Positions 24,039 through 32,457 of a DNA stretch of 64,000 nt are shown here, piece after piece. Within the stretch, counting starts at the first letter, position 1; the number at the start of each line of letters is the position of its first letter. Source of the DNA: Flavobacteriaceae bacterium (GTDB taxonomy: Bacteria; Bacteroidota; Bacteroidia; Flavobacteriales; Flavobacteriaceae); NCBI GenBank assembly GCA_029238515.1, contig JAQWFW010000016.1, positions 38,257 through 102,256 of the forward strand, given 5' to 3'. Below the pieces are notes generated by a model that saw only the letters and a list, made by a program, of their open reading frames with translations, did no database searches and had not been told where the DNA came from. A program made the position numbers and the translations under genes.

Positions 24039-26066
24039 CTATATTTTCGCCTCTTTAGCCAGTAATTCGTTGCTGTCTTTTGATGCTTTTTCTATAAACT
24101 CATTGATTACTGCATTACGCTCTTGTCCATTCTTTAATAGTTCTTTCAAGGCAATCATTACTGCAATACGTGTGCCTGCTTTTTTGATGGCAGTACCAAA
24201 AAGAGGCGCCAATTCTTCATAAAGAATACTCGCCGAAAGTTCTTGAATTTCCGTTTTTACTTTGATTTGTTTTTGTTCGGGTAAATTAGTGTATTTTTTA
24301 CCTAATTGTTTTATAACATCTATAGCTTTGCGTTCGTGTTTTTGTTTTGATGGCTGTGTTGATTTTGGGTTGGCTTTTATTTTTTGTTTGGCCCAGTTAT
24401 CTCTTAATCCCACCGTTTTGTTAAACACAATTGTAGTGTCTGTAGAGTCTTGATCTACACAAAAATATCCTATGCGTTGAAATTGAAAACGGTCATTTGG
24501 CTTAACATTAGAAATGTTAGGTTCTATAAAGGCGGTTGTTTTAGCTAACGAGGATGGGTTTAAAAATGTTATAAAATCTTCCTCTTGAGTGTCTGGTGCT
24601 TCATGTAAAAAAAGGCGATCATAGGCCCTTACCTCGGCCTCTACAGCGTGCTCCACAGAAACCCAGTGCAGTGTTCCTTTGACTTTTCGGAGGCTTTCTT
24701 GTGTGCCGCTGCCGCTTAAGCTTTTTGGGTCATAAGTACAGTGAATTTCACTTATGGTTCCATCTTTGTCTTTTTTTACAGAATTCGCTTTAATAATATA
24801 AGCGTTCTTTAGGCGCACTTCTTTATCAAGTGATAAACGAAAGTATTTATTGTTCGCTTCTTCTTGAAAGTCACTTTTTTCGATGTATAGTGTCCTAGAA
24901 AAAGGAAGTTTTCTAGTGCCTGCTTGTTCGTCCTCAGGATTGTTTTCGGCTTCCAAAAACTCTGTTTCGTCCTCAGGATAGTTTGTAATCACTATTTTTA
25001 TAGGGTCCAAAACAGCCATTATTCGGGGTGCTGTTTTGTTTAAATCTTCGCGCACACAAAACTCAAGCAGTGAAACATCAATAATATTGTCTCTCTTAGC
25101 AACTCCAATGGTCTCTATGAATTTTTTGATGGCATTTGGCGTATACCCTCGACGTCTCAAGCCAGAAATTGTTGGCATTCTTGGGTCGTCCCATCCAGAA
25201 ACCACTCCCTCTTGAACAAGTCTGAGTAATTTTCTCTTACTCATAATAGTGTAGCTTAGATTAAGTCGTGCAAACTCACGTTGCTTTGGAAGTGCAGGAT
25301 AATCTTCTTTGCTATAAGTAAACACACAGTGTTTGAACCAATTGTATAACTCTCGATGAGGTTTGAATTCTAGGGAGCACAAAGAGTGTGAAACCTGTTC
25401 AATGTAATCGCTTTCGCCATGCGTCCAGTCGTACATTGGATAAATACACCATGTTGATCCTGTTCTGTGGTGTGGTGCGTGCAAAATACGATACATGATA
25501 GGGTCTCGCATTAACATGTTGGTGTGCTTCATGTCAATTTTGGCACGTAAGACGTGTGTTCCTGCTTTATGATCACCATCTCGCATTTGATAAAACAAAG
25601 CAAGGTTTTGTTCTGGTGTTCTATTGCGGTAAGGTCCATCTACTCCTGGTTGAGTTGGTGTTCCTTTTTGCTCAGCCATTTGTTCACTAGATTGTGAATC
25701 TACATACGCTTTTCCTTCTTTAATCATTAAAACTGCCCAATCAAAAAGTTGATCAAAGTAATCTGACGAAAAACATTCTTTATCCCATTTATACCCCAAC
25801 CATGCAACATCTTTTTTTATCGCATCAACATAGGCTTGCTCTTCTTTTGTTGGGTTTGTGTCGTCGAACCTTAAATTGACCGAAGCATTATATTTTTCTC
25901 CCAAACCAAAACTTATGCCTATAGCTTTTGTATGTCCAATATGAAGGTATCCATTTGGTTCTGGAGGGAATCGAAAGCGTAATTGATCTGGGTTCAATCC
26001 ATTTTTTAGGTCGTCTTCAACGATTTGTTCGATAAAATTGAGCGGTTTGTTGCTGTTTGTCGCCAT
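24039..26066 (-). CDS. glnS: glutaminyl-tRNA synthetase with C-terminal extension
   Basis: 675 residues from the ATG at 26066 (the frame extends 14 codons upstream, but homology starts at KPLNFIEQIVEDDL). Class I synthetase charging tRNA-Gln. The HIGH motif is in FPPEPNGYLHIGHTKAIG and the KMSKS motif is IMSKRKLLRL. The E. coli enzyme has about 554 residues; here about 110 additional residues at the C-terminus (from about 565, after KTVGLRDNWAKQKIK) form a basic, helical domain ending ELLAKEAKI, with AGTRIAVMIALKELLKN inside. This could be a YqeY/GatB-tail-like tRNA-binding appendage, as in Deinococcus GlnRS, but it is shorter. It is divergent from folB. Confidence 0.95.
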   Translation of the reverse strand: MATNSNKPLNFIEQIVEDDLKNGLNPDQLRFRFPPEPNGYLHIGHTKAIGISFGLGEKYNASVNLRFDDTNPTKEEQAYVDAIKKDVAWLGYKWDKECFSSDYFDQLFDWAVLMIKEGKAYVDSQSSEQMAEQKGTPTQPGVDGPYRNRTPEQNLALFYQMRDGDHKAGTHVLRAKIDMKHTNMLMRDPIMYRILHAPHHRTGSTWCIYPMYDWTHGESDYIEQVSHSLCSLEFKPHRELYNWFKHCVFTYSKEDYPALPKQREFARLNLSYTIMSKRKLLRLVQEGVVSGWDDPRMPTISGLRRRGYTPNAIKKFIETIGVAKRDNIIDVSLLEFCVREDLNKTAPRIMAVLDPIKIVITNYPEDETEFLEAENNPEDEQAGTRKLPFSRTLYIEKSDFQEEANNKYFRLSLDKEVRLKNAYIIKANSVKKDKDGTISEIHCTYDPKSLSGSGTQESLRKVKGTLHWVSVEHAVEAEVRAYDRLFLHEAPDTQEEDFITFLNPSSLAKTTAFIEPNISNVKPNDRFQFQRIGYFCVDQDSTDTTIVFNKTVGLRDNWAKQKIKANPKSTQPSKQKHERKAIDVIKQLGKKYTNLPEQKQIKVKTEIQELSASILYEELAPLFGTAIKKAGTRIAVMIALKELLKNGQERNAVINEFIEKASKDSNELLAKEAKI

Positions 26067-26095
26067 ACGTTTTGTGTTGAGCACATGTTGTGGAA

Positions 26096-26103
26096 CAAAA
26101 TTA
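26096..26103 (-). promoter_or_regulatory. candidate -7 box for glnS
   Basis: On the minus strand this reads TAATTTTG (TAnnTTTG), about 30 bases before the preferred glnS ATG at 26066. Its presence just upstream of 26066 supports the shorter start. No -33 TTG at usual spacing. Confidence 0.38.
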
Positions 26104-26144
26104 ATCAATTAAAAAGATTGTGAATATATCTTTAAGAGAAATGT

Positions 26145-26152
26145 TACTTTTG
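26145..26152 (+). promoter_or_regulatory. candidate -7 box for folB
   Basis: TACTTTTG is a full TAnnTTTG match, 17 bases before the folB ATG. An ATTG at 26117-26120 lies 24 bases upstream, slightly too far for a standard -33 element. Confidence 0.45.
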
Positions 26153-26168
26153 TGGAAATAAAAAAAGC

Positions 26169-26528
26169 ATGGGAATTATAAAAGTTGAAAATATACGGGT
26201 TTTTGCACATCATGGGTGTTTGAAAGAAGAAACAATTATTGGTAGCAATTACAGGGTTGATGTTTCGGTGCGCGCAAACCTTAATAAATCTGCCCAAACA
26301 GATGCGCTTTCTGACACTGTTGATTATGTCACGTTAAACGCTGTGGTTGTAGAAGAGATGAGGTGTTCGTCGAAGCTTTTAGAATCTGTTGTTCAGCGCA
26401 TTATAAACCGTATTTTTGTGGTTTGTCCAGAGGTTGAATGGGCGTGGGTTTCTGTTTCAAAACTCAACCCCCCTATTGGTGGTGATGTCGAAAAGGTGAC
26501 GGTTGTTTTAGAGCAAAATCGAACTTAG
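26169..26528 (+). CDS. folB: dihydroneopterin aldolase
   Basis: 119 residues, the usual length. Converts 7,8-dihydroneopterin to 6-hydroxymethyl-dihydropterin in folate synthesis. Family blocks: the N-terminal IKVENIRVFAHHGCLKEE with the conserved active-site glutamate, DTVDYVTLNAVV in the middle, and the C-terminal VSVSKLNPPIGGDVEKVTV with the conserved active-site lysine. Head-to-head with glnS. Its stop overlaps the stop of the convergent lipid kinase gene by 4 bp. Confidence 0.93.
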   Translation: MGIIKVENIRVFAHHGCLKEETIIGSNYRVDVSVRANLNKSAQTDALSDTVDYVTLNAVVVEEMRCSSKLLESVVQRIINRIFVVCPEVEWAWVSVSKLNPPIGGDVEKVTVVLEQNRT

Positions 26529-27424
26529 TGTTCAGGAACAATAACGTTTAGGGCCGCTTTTTTCACTGAAATTTTAAGTTCTTTTGAATCAATAATTACG
26601 GACTCTCCATCAAGTTGAATAAGAAAATGGTCTTCTTCTTTATTTGTGACGCGCATTTGTTCTGTTAAGAAATAATCGGCTTTTTTGAATTTTTTGTTTT
26701 TAAAAAAAATAATTTGATTGGCGAATGTTAATGTTTGTAGAAAGGAAAGCTGATCAGTGAATACAACATCTAATTTTCCGTCCTGTAAAGAAGCTTGAGG
26801 GGTAAAAGACATTTTATAACCCATTTCGTTTGAATTTGATATGAATAAAACAAAAGGTGTAATTGCTTTTTTAAAATCTCCTATTTCAAGATCAACTTTT
26901 AAAGACGATGTTTTGGTCCGCAGTGCTTTTAATGTTGCGCGTAAATATGAAATAAATTGACGTTTTTTTAGACCTGTGTAATTGTTGATGACCTTAGCGC
27001 CAACACCAATACTCATGTTGCTAAAAAAGAAATATTCATTAACAACACCAACATCTATTTTAATTGATTTACAGTGCTTTATCGTTTCTAGTGCTTTTAA
27101 CAACTCGTCAGGAATATTTAGGTGTGCAGCCAATCCGTTGCCAGAGCCAAATTTTATTATTCCTAAAGGTATTTGTGTGTTAACTAGTTGTGAGGCAACC
27201 TCGTTAATGGTGCCGTCTCCACCACAAGCAACAACAATATCAGCGCCTTCTTTTATGGCTAGTTTAGTAAGTGAAGAAATGTTATTTGCGTGCTGTGATG
27301 CTTTTAAAACCACCTCATAATCTTGATCATTCAACACAGATGATATTAGGTCGAGATTAAGGTAATTTTGACCTCTACCAGATATTGGGTTTAGAATAAA
27401 ATGTATGCTTTTTTTTGCGTTCAA
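26525..27424 (-). CDS. diacylglycerol kinase/sphingosine kinase-family lipid kinase
   Basis: 299 residues. Nucleotide-binding opening IHFILNPISGRGQ and the ATP motif CGGDGTINEVASQL (GGDGT at 68-72). The downstream FGSGNGLAAHLNIP and the C-terminal DGKLDVVFTD and FLIQLDGES blocks are standard for the YegS/DgkB group that phosphorylates diacylglycerol or related lipids. Cytosolic, membrane-associated. The only in-frame start is TTG at 27424. A 4-bp stop overlap with folB suggests dense packing. The exact lipid substrate is unknown. Confidence 0.88.
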   Translation of the reverse strand: MNAKKSIHFILNPISGRGQNYLNLDLISSVLNDQDYEVVLKASQHANNISSLTKLAIKEGADIVVACGGDGTINEVASQLVNTQIPLGIIKFGSGNGLAAHLNIPDELLKALETIKHCKSIKIDVGVVNEYFFFSNMSIGVGAKVINNYTGLKKRQFISYLRATLKALRTKTSSLKVDLEIGDFKKAITPFVLFISNSNEMGYKMSFTPQASLQDGKLDVVFTDQLSFLQTLTFANQIIFFKNKKFKKADYFLTEQMRVTNKEEDHFLIQLDGESVIIDSKELKISVKKAALNVIVPEH

Positions 27425-27469
27425 GAGTTGATTTTGTTTGTTTGTTTTGGGTATTAATTTTTATTTCTC

Positions 27470-27499
27470 TTGTGTGTCCTGTTTTTTTACTTAAATTTG
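27470..27499 (+). promoter_or_regulatory. promoter for tRNA-Cys
   Basis: TTG at 27470-27472, a 19-bp spacer, then TAAATTTG at 27492-27499. This fits the Bacteroidota -33/-7 promoter (TTTG, 19-21 bp, TAnnTTTG), with transcription expected to start within about 10 bases of the tRNA 5' end. Confidence 0.65.
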
Positions 27500-27510
27500 C
27501 ATTCCTTTTT

Positions 27511-27581
27511 GGCGTCTTGGCCGAGTGGCTAGGCAGAGGTCTGCAAAACCTTTTACAGCGGTTCGAATCCGCTAGACGCCT
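27511..27581 (+). tRNA. tRNA-Cys (anticodon GCA)
   Basis: A full cloverleaf can be drawn. Acceptor stem GGCGTCT pairs with AGACGCC (27574-27580) and the discriminator base is T. The D arm is GCC...GGC. The anticodon stem GAGGT/ACCTT closes the loop CTGCAAA, giving anticodon GCA. The T arm is AGCGG-TTCGAAT-CCGCT. The CCA end is not encoded. A good promoter lies just upstream and a rho-independent terminator 10 bp downstream, so it is a single-gene transcript. Confidence 0.95.
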
Positions 27582-27590
27582 CTAAAAATG

Positions 27591-27618
27591 AAAACCACAA
27601 CCTTGTTGTGGTTTTTTT
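27591..27618 (+). terminator. rho-independent terminator after tRNA-Cys
   Basis: AAAACCACAAC (27591-27601), loop CTT, GTTGTGGTTTT (27605-27615), followed by more T. The perfect 11-bp stem with A-tract before and T-tract after can act in both directions, and it also terminates the LysE-type gene whose TAA overlaps the T-run on the other strand. Confidence 0.85.
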
Positions 27619-28285
27619 ATCTAATATCCTCAATTATTTGTGTTGGGTTTAATTTATCCTTAGGTAAAAATCCTTTTGTTATTAAGGTTATGCCGCAAAT
27701 GAGCAACAAAATACCTAAAACTTTTTTAATATTTAATATCAATCCTGTGGTTAGGTAGCTTTTTAGGCGTTTTGCTAATAAAATCTTTATGAGGTCTGTA
27801 AAAAAATATGCGAGAATTAATGTGCTAAAAAAGATTAAGAAACGGTTTACATCTCCGTCTAAGTTTGGACCTACTACAATAATAATACCTAACCAAAAAA
27901 CTAAAACTCCTATGTTTATAAAGTTTAAAAAAAACCCTTTCATAAACAATTGAAAATAATTGTTTTTAATTGGTGTTTTTAAGTTGGTTTCTAAATCCGC
28001 TTTTTTGGTTTTTTTAGAAAAAATGACAACACCATAAACAGTCAATAGGGTACCTCCAAAAATATAAAGCCCAGGTTGGTTACTTATGTTTTCTAAAAGC
28101 TGATAGCTGCTAAAATATGCCAAGAAAATAAAGAAAACGTCTGCAACAATTACTCCTAAATCAAATGCAACAGCTGCTCTAAATCCTTTGACGATACTGG
28201 TTTCTAAAAGAACAAAAAATACTGGCCCTATCATAAAAGATAAAAAGAATCCTAACGGTATGGCTGCTTGTATGTCTTCTAGCAC
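27617..28285 (-). CDS. LysE/RhtB-family translocator
   Basis: 222 residues with about six hydrophobic helices. The LysE-family opening is AAIPLGFFLSFMIGPVFFVL with LETSIVKGFRAAVAFDLGV. A basic loop (SKKTKKADLETNLKTPIKNN) separates the two halves, and a second LysE-type half follows (FFLNFINIGVLVFWLGIIIV). Such proteins export amino acids or related small molecules; the substrate is unknown. The only usable start is GTG at 28285. The GIN-domain gene ends 6 bp upstream, so the two and possibly rnr form one minus-strand unit. Confidence 0.82.
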   Translation of the reverse strand: MLEDIQAAIPLGFFLSFMIGPVFFVLLETSIVKGFRAAVAFDLGVIVADVFFIFLAYFSSYQLLENISNQPGLYIFGGTLLTVYGVVIFSKKTKKADLETNLKTPIKNNYFQLFMKGFFLNFINIGVLVFWLGIIIVVGPNLDGDVNRFLIFFSTLILAYFFTDLIKILLAKRLKSYLTTGLILNIKKVLGILLLICGITLITKGFLPKDKLNPTQIIEDIR

Positions 28286-28291
28286 TTGTAG

Positions 28292-28966
28292 TTAATCTTT
28301 AAAAATAATGCGCCCGCCAAAAAGTTTATTTTGTTTTAATTGTTTTGGTGTTCCATATACAAAAATATCGCCCCCTGAAAAGATTTTCACATCCAAAACG
28401 TTTTCTGTATTCAAAGAGGCTTCCCCGCCTGCTTTTATCAATATATAAGAGTTTTGTGCTTTTGTTTTTCCTCCGTTGTAAACTCCGCCAGTGCGCAGCG
28501 TAACATCTTGGTTTACAGCCTCTCCTAAAGTATTTACTACTCCTCCTGTGATACTCTTTACAATTAAGAGTTTCGTGTTTATAGTAGCGGATATTTGTGC
28601 GCCTTCTTGTGCTTTTAATATGATTTCATATTGTTTAATCTCGGTTGTTGCTTTTATTATCGCACCCTCATTTGCATCTATTTTATCGACAGATGTGTAA
28701 TACAATTTAACATTTGTGTCTTCCCCATTAAACATTTTATCCAACTTCATTCTGATTTTTAAAATGTTGTTTTTTTGAATAATACGGACAGCTTGGGAAT
28801 GTTCTCCAGAAATTACAATTTTGTTTTGATCAGATTTAATCAGCTTTACATTAATACGATCATATACTTTGAGTTCTGAGAATTCTCCAAGTGTTTTTGT
28901 AGTTGATGTTTGTGCAAACAATTGTGTGCAAAACAATAGCATAATGAAATATAACTTCTTATTCAT
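28292..28966 (-). CDS. GIN-domain (DUF2807) exported protein
   Basis: 224 residues. Signal peptide about 1-18 (MNKKLYFIMLLFCTQLFAQT). The rest is the repetitive beta-helix-like GIN domain (putative auto-transporter adhesin, head GIN domain, DUF2807): FSELKVYDRINVKLIKSD, DKIDANEGAIIKATTEIK, then repeated GG-containing turns. It lies 10 bp after rnr, transcribed in the same direction. Such proteins are frequent in Bacteroidota and their role is unknown; periplasm or outer-membrane surface is likely. Confidence 0.83.
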   Translation of the reverse strand: MNKKLYFIMLLFCTQLFAQTSTTKTLGEFSELKVYDRINVKLIKSDQNKIVISGEHSQAVRIIQKNNILKIRMKLDKMFNGEDTNVKLYYTSVDKIDANEGAIIKATTEIKQYEIILKAQEGAQISATINTKLLIVKSITGGVVNTLGEAVNQDVTLRTGGVYNGGKTKAQNSYILIKAGGEASLNTENVLDVKIFSGGDIFVYGTPKQLKQNKLFGGRIIFKD

Positions 28967-28976
28967 ATATATAAAT

Positions 28977-31139
28977 TTAGGTTAAAATAAAATCTAAGTG
29001 TCGTTTTAATAAATCAGCTTTTTTAACTTTAACTTGTACTTGATCGCCGAGTTGATATTTATTTTTTGTGCGCTCGCCAACAAGAGCATAATTTTCTTGA
29101 TCAAAGGTATAATAATCTCCGCTTATATCTCTTATTCTTACCATGCCTTCACATTTATTTTCAATAATTTCTACATACATTCCCCATTCTGTAACCCCAG
29201 ATATAACACCAAGAAAAGAAGTGTCTTTCTGGTTTTGCATATATTTGATCTGCATATATTTTATAGATTCTCGTTCGGCTTTAGTTGCTAAATTTTCCAT
29301 CACTGACGAATGTTTGCATTTTTCTTCGTAAACATCTGAAGATGCTGATTTGTTTCCATCTAGGTAATATTGTAACAAACGGTGTGCCATAACATCTGGA
29401 TAACGTCTAATAGGAGAAGTGAAATGACTATAATAATCAAAAGAAAGACCATAATGTCCAATATTACTTATTGAATATTCTGCTTTACTCATACAACGAA
29501 TAGCTAATGTATCAACTAAATTTTGTTCTTTTTTTCCAACAACATTTCCTAATAATTTATTTAGTGAAGCGCTAATTTGGTTTGGATCTTTTAAGGTAAG
29601 TTGATGTCCAAATTGAGAAACAACACGTTGTAGACTTTCTAATTTTTGTTGATCAGGTACATCATGTATTCTATAAATAAATGTTTTTTTAGGAGATTGT
29701 TTTCCTATAAATTCTGCCACTTTTTTATTGGCTAATAACATAAATTCCTCAATGAGTTTGTTGGCATCTTTTGAGGTTTTGAAATAAACGTTTAGAGGTT
29801 CATTTGTTGAGGACAAATTGAATTTAACTTCCTTCTTATCAAAAGAAATAGCTCCATTATTCATACGTTCCGACCTTAGAATTTTAGCTAATTCGTCTAA
29901 TTTTAATACCGCATCTTTAATCTGTTTTGAAGTGGTATATTTCTTTTTGTTTAAAGCTATATTTTCTGGTATTGTCGCGTCTTGTTTTTCTATAATATGT
30001 TGTGCTTCCTCGTAACTGAAACGTGCGTCACTATAGGTGACTGTTCTTCCAAACCATTGATTTATTAATTCTGTTTTTTGATTAAGTTCAAAGACAGCAG
30101 AAAATGTGTATTTTTCCTCATGTGGTCGTAAAGAACAAGCATTGTTGGATAATACTTCAGGAAGCATAGGAACAACCCGATCTACAAGATAAACAGAAGT
30201 TGCCCGCTCATAAGCTTCATCATCTAAAATTGTTCCTTCTTTTAAATAATGAGAAACATCTGCTATGTGTATTCCTATTTCATAATTTCCATTTTTTAGA
30301 ACTTGAAACGATAGCGCATCATCAAAATCTTTAGCATCTTTTGGGTCAATAGTGAAGGTTAATGTTTGACGCATATCGCGTCTTTTCTTTATTTCCTCTT
30401 TTGTTATAGAAGTGTCTAAAGCATTTGCAAAATCTTCTATTTCTTTTTCAAATTTATAAGGAAGACCATATGCAGCAAGTATAGCGTGTATTTCGGTTTG
30501 GTGATCTCCAGCATCACCTAGAACTTCTATAACTTTTCCTGTTGGACATTCTGCTTTTGATGGCCACTCTACTATTTTTACTAAAACTTTTTGGCCTTCT
30601 TTTGCATTTTTTATTTTCTTTAATGGTACATAAATATCTACAGGCATTTTTTTATTGCCTGGTACGACGAAAGCAAAATTTTTGTTAATTTGAATAACTC
30701 CTACGTAATCTGTTTTAGAGCGTTTTATTATCTGTGTTATTTCTCCTTCAAATCTTCCTCTTTTTTTTCTATTTAAAGTATAAAATTCTACTTCATCTCC
30801 AGAAAGAGCACCCATTGTTTTATTTGATGGAATAAACACATCTTCTTCAAACACATCTGAAATAATATAACCAGATCCTCTTGAACTGAGATCAAAAACA
30901 CCAGAATAGTATTTATCTTTCTTTTTTACTTTATAAACGCCTCGTTTAGTTTCCTCTATTTGATTGGAAATCATTAAATAATGAAGACATTCCATAACCT
31001 CTTCTCTTTTTCTTGGATTATGTACTCCAAGCTTCATAGAAATTTGTTTGTGGTTTAAGGATGAGGAAGTATTAAGGATAGAAAGAATGCGAGAACTATG
31101 CTTTTTAAAAGCATTAGATTTTTTTTGTTTTTTTGGCAT
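28977..31139 (-). CDS. rnr: ribonuclease R
   Basis: 720-residue 3'-5' exoribonuclease of the RNase II/R family, degrading structured RNA. Order: an N-terminal winged-helix-like region (10-70), two cold-shock/OB domains (about 75-210), the catalytic RNB domain with the acidic cluster TIDPKDAKDFDDALSF (Asp265, 271, 273, 274), and a C-terminal S1 domain (about 640-718, SFLGVISGVTEWGMYVEIIE). The long Lys-rich tail of E. coli RNase R is missing. Codons are noticeably more AT-rich than in genes before 28 kb. The gene is divergent from rpiB across the 425-bp gap. Confidence 0.96.
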   Translation of the reverse strand: MPKKQKKSNAFKKHSSRILSILNTSSSLNHKQISMKLGVHNPRKREEVMECLHYLMISNQIEETKRGVYKVKKKDKYYSGVFDLSSRGSGYIISDVFEEDVFIPSNKTMGALSGDEVEFYTLNRKKRGRFEGEITQIIKRSKTDYVGVIQINKNFAFVVPGNKKMPVDIYVPLKKIKNAKEGQKVLVKIVEWPSKAECPTGKVIEVLGDAGDHQTEIHAILAAYGLPYKFEKEIEDFANALDTSITKEEIKKRRDMRQTLTFTIDPKDAKDFDDALSFQVLKNGNYEIGIHIADVSHYLKEGTILDDEAYERATSVYLVDRVVPMLPEVLSNNACSLRPHEEKYTFSAVFELNQKTELINQWFGRTVTYSDARFSYEEAQHIIEKQDATIPENIALNKKKYTTSKQIKDAVLKLDELAKILRSERMNNGAISFDKKEVKFNLSSTNEPLNVYFKTSKDANKLIEEFMLLANKKVAEFIGKQSPKKTFIYRIHDVPDQQKLESLQRVVSQFGHQLTLKDPNQISASLNKLLGNVVGKKEQNLVDTLAIRCMSKAEYSISNIGHYGLSFDYYSHFTSPIRRYPDVMAHRLLQYYLDGNKSASSDVYEEKCKHSSVMENLATKAERESIKYMQIKYMQNQKDTSFLGVISGVTEWGMYVEIIENKCEGMVRIRDISGDYYTFDQENYALVGERTKNKYQLGDQVQVKVKKADLLKRHLDFILT

Positions 31140-31158
31140 TATAGCTTTTTGATTATAA

Positions 31159-31166
31159 CAAAACTA
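31159..31166 (-). promoter_or_regulatory. candidate -7 box for rnr
   Basis: On the minus strand TAGTTTTG (TAnnTTTG), 19 bases before the rnr ATG. No good -33 element at the expected spacing. Confidence 0.35.
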
Positions 31167-31205
31167 CAATTTTAATTTTTGGGTTTTGTAAGCTTAAAAT
31201 TAACT

Positions 31206-31214
31206 TTATCCACA
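31206..31214 (+). promoter_or_regulatory. DnaA box (perfect match)
   Basis: TTATCCACA equals the high-affinity E. coli DnaA consensus. A perfect 9-mer can occur by chance in AT-rich DNA, so binding is not proven. Confidence 0.5.
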
Positions 31215-31483
31215 TTATATATCATAAACAATTTTTTTTTATAAATTTTAAAAATTAATTTGTTATTATGATTGCTTGTTAATAGACACAATAACTTAAT
31301 TTTTTATTTAAATATTATCTGTTAATTTCTAAAATTTAGAATATTTATAATGTTCACAACCTTTATTAATTTATAAATAAGTTATTCATTAAAAATGATA
31401 AGTAAAGTTTTAAAATATAATTTTTTTGTTACTATAAAATTATTCTATTTATTCTAATTGTTTTTTTTAAAAACAATGTTTAT

Positions 31484-31492
31484 TTATCAACA
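31484..31492 (+). promoter_or_regulatory. DnaA box-like sequence (one mismatch)
   Basis: TTATCAACA differs from TTATCCACA at position 6 and has the same orientation as the perfect box 278 bp away. It lies 72 bases before the rpiB ATG. Confidence 0.35.
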
Positions 31493-31564
31493 GGATATAA
31501 ATAAAAGAGTTAACAGTTTTATTTTTTTGTAAGTTTACACATCTTCAACTAATTAAACATATAT

Positions 31565-31999
31565 ATGAAAATAGCTATAGGAAATGATCATGCAGGAACA
31601 GATTATAAATTTAAAATCGTTTCACACCTCAAATCCAAAAATATAGAAGTAATAAATCACGGAACAGATGATAATGAAAGTGTAGATTATCCGGATTTTG
31701 TTCATCCTGTAGCAAAAGATGTAGAACGCAAAGAAGTAGATTTTGGTATTTTATTATGTGGAAGCGCAAATGGAGTTGCAATGACTGCAAATAAATATAA
31801 AAATATTAGAGCAGGATTATGTTGGAATAATGAAATTGTCTCGCTAATTAAACAACATAATAATGCTAACATTTTATGTATACCAGCTAGGTATACCACA
31901 GAAGAAGAAATAATTACAATGGTAGATACTTTTATAAATACAGATTTTGAAGGTGGTAGACATCAACGAAGAGTAGATAAAATTTCTAGTTGCTATTAA
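31565..31999 (+). CDS. rpiB: ribose-5-phosphate isomerase B
   Basis: 144 residues. Interconverts ribose 5-phosphate and ribulose 5-phosphate (pentose phosphate pathway). The family opening MKIAIGNDHAGTDYK has the conserved Asp8-His9, and Cys65 in GILLCGSANGVAM is the catalytic base of RpiB enzymes. The C-terminal FEGGRHQRRVDKI is also typical. Length is normal. The acetyltransferase gene starts 11 bp later. The related LacAB/RpiB sugar isomerases cannot be wholly excluded. Confidence 0.94.
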   Translation: MKIAIGNDHAGTDYKFKIVSHLKSKNIEVINHGTDDNESVDYPDFVHPVAKDVERKEVDFGILLCGSANGVAMTANKYKNIRAGLCWNNEIVSLIKQHNNANILCIPARYTTEEEIITMVDTFINTDFEGGRHQRRVDKISSCY

Positions 32000-32010
32000 T
32001 TTTATGTTTT

Positions 32011-32454
32011 ATGTTATCTTTTGTTATAAAATCCTTTGAAGAGCTTTCTAAATTAGAATTATATAAAATTCTTAGACTCCGTGCAGAGGTTTTTATTGTA
32101 GAACAAAATTGTGTTTATCAAGATATAGATGATAAAGATCAAAAAGCATTACATGTTATACTTTTAAAAGATAAATCTATTATTGGTTATACCCGAATTT
32201 TTGGCCCAGGAGATTATTTTGATGAAGCAAGTATTGGTAGAGTTGTTATTTCAGAAAAAGAACGACATAACAATTATGGATCTGATCTTATAAAAACTTC
32301 TATAGATGTTATTTATAATCAACTACATGTAAATAGTATAAAAATATCTGCGCAATGTTACTTAGAAAATTTTTATAAAGCTTTAGGTTTTGTTTCAATA
32401 GGAGAATCTTACCTAGAAGATGGCATTCCTCATATTGCGATGATACATAAATAA
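32011..32454 (+). CDS. GNAT acetyltransferase, ElaA-like
   Basis: 147 residues from the ATG at 32011 (the frame reaches a TTG seven codons upstream, inside the end of rpiB). The ElaA signature is visible: LYKILRLRAEVFIVEQNCVY followed by DIDDKDQKALHVIL. The acetyl-CoA-binding block IGRVVISEKERHNNYGSDLI and the GF-containing end YKALGFVSIGESYLEDGIPH are standard. The substrate of ElaA-type GNATs is unknown. It is probably co-transcribed with rpiB and converges with the OmpA-like gene (3 bp between stops). Confidence 0.88.
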   Translation: MLSFVIKSFEELSKLELYKILRLRAEVFIVEQNCVYQDIDDKDQKALHVILLKDKSIIGYTRIFGPGDYFDEASIGRVVISEKERHNNYGSDLIKTSIDVIYNQLHVNSIKISAQCYLENFYKALGFVSIGESYLEDGIPHIAMIHK

Positions 32455-32457
32455 ATA

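Larger units (their letters stand above)
31140..31564. other. 425-bp AT-rich gene-free region, candidate replication-origin segment
   Basis: No open frame or RNA gene was found. The region is extremely AT-rich with long T- and A-runs. It contains TTATCCACA at 31206-31214, identical to the classical DnaA box, and TTATCAACA at 31484-31492 in the same orientation, one mismatch from it. It separates the divergent genes rnr and rpiB, so it must also carry both promoters. An origin function is inference: two boxes are few, but the base composition, length and the parS-like sites about 19 kb away fit. An upstream regulatory region of rnr/rpiB alone would be the simpler reading. Confidence 0.4.

Noticed and set aside
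31201..31560. dif-like recombination site in the rnr-rpiB gap
   Set aside because: No convincing XerC/XerD arms were found; AT-rich text only superficially resembles dif.
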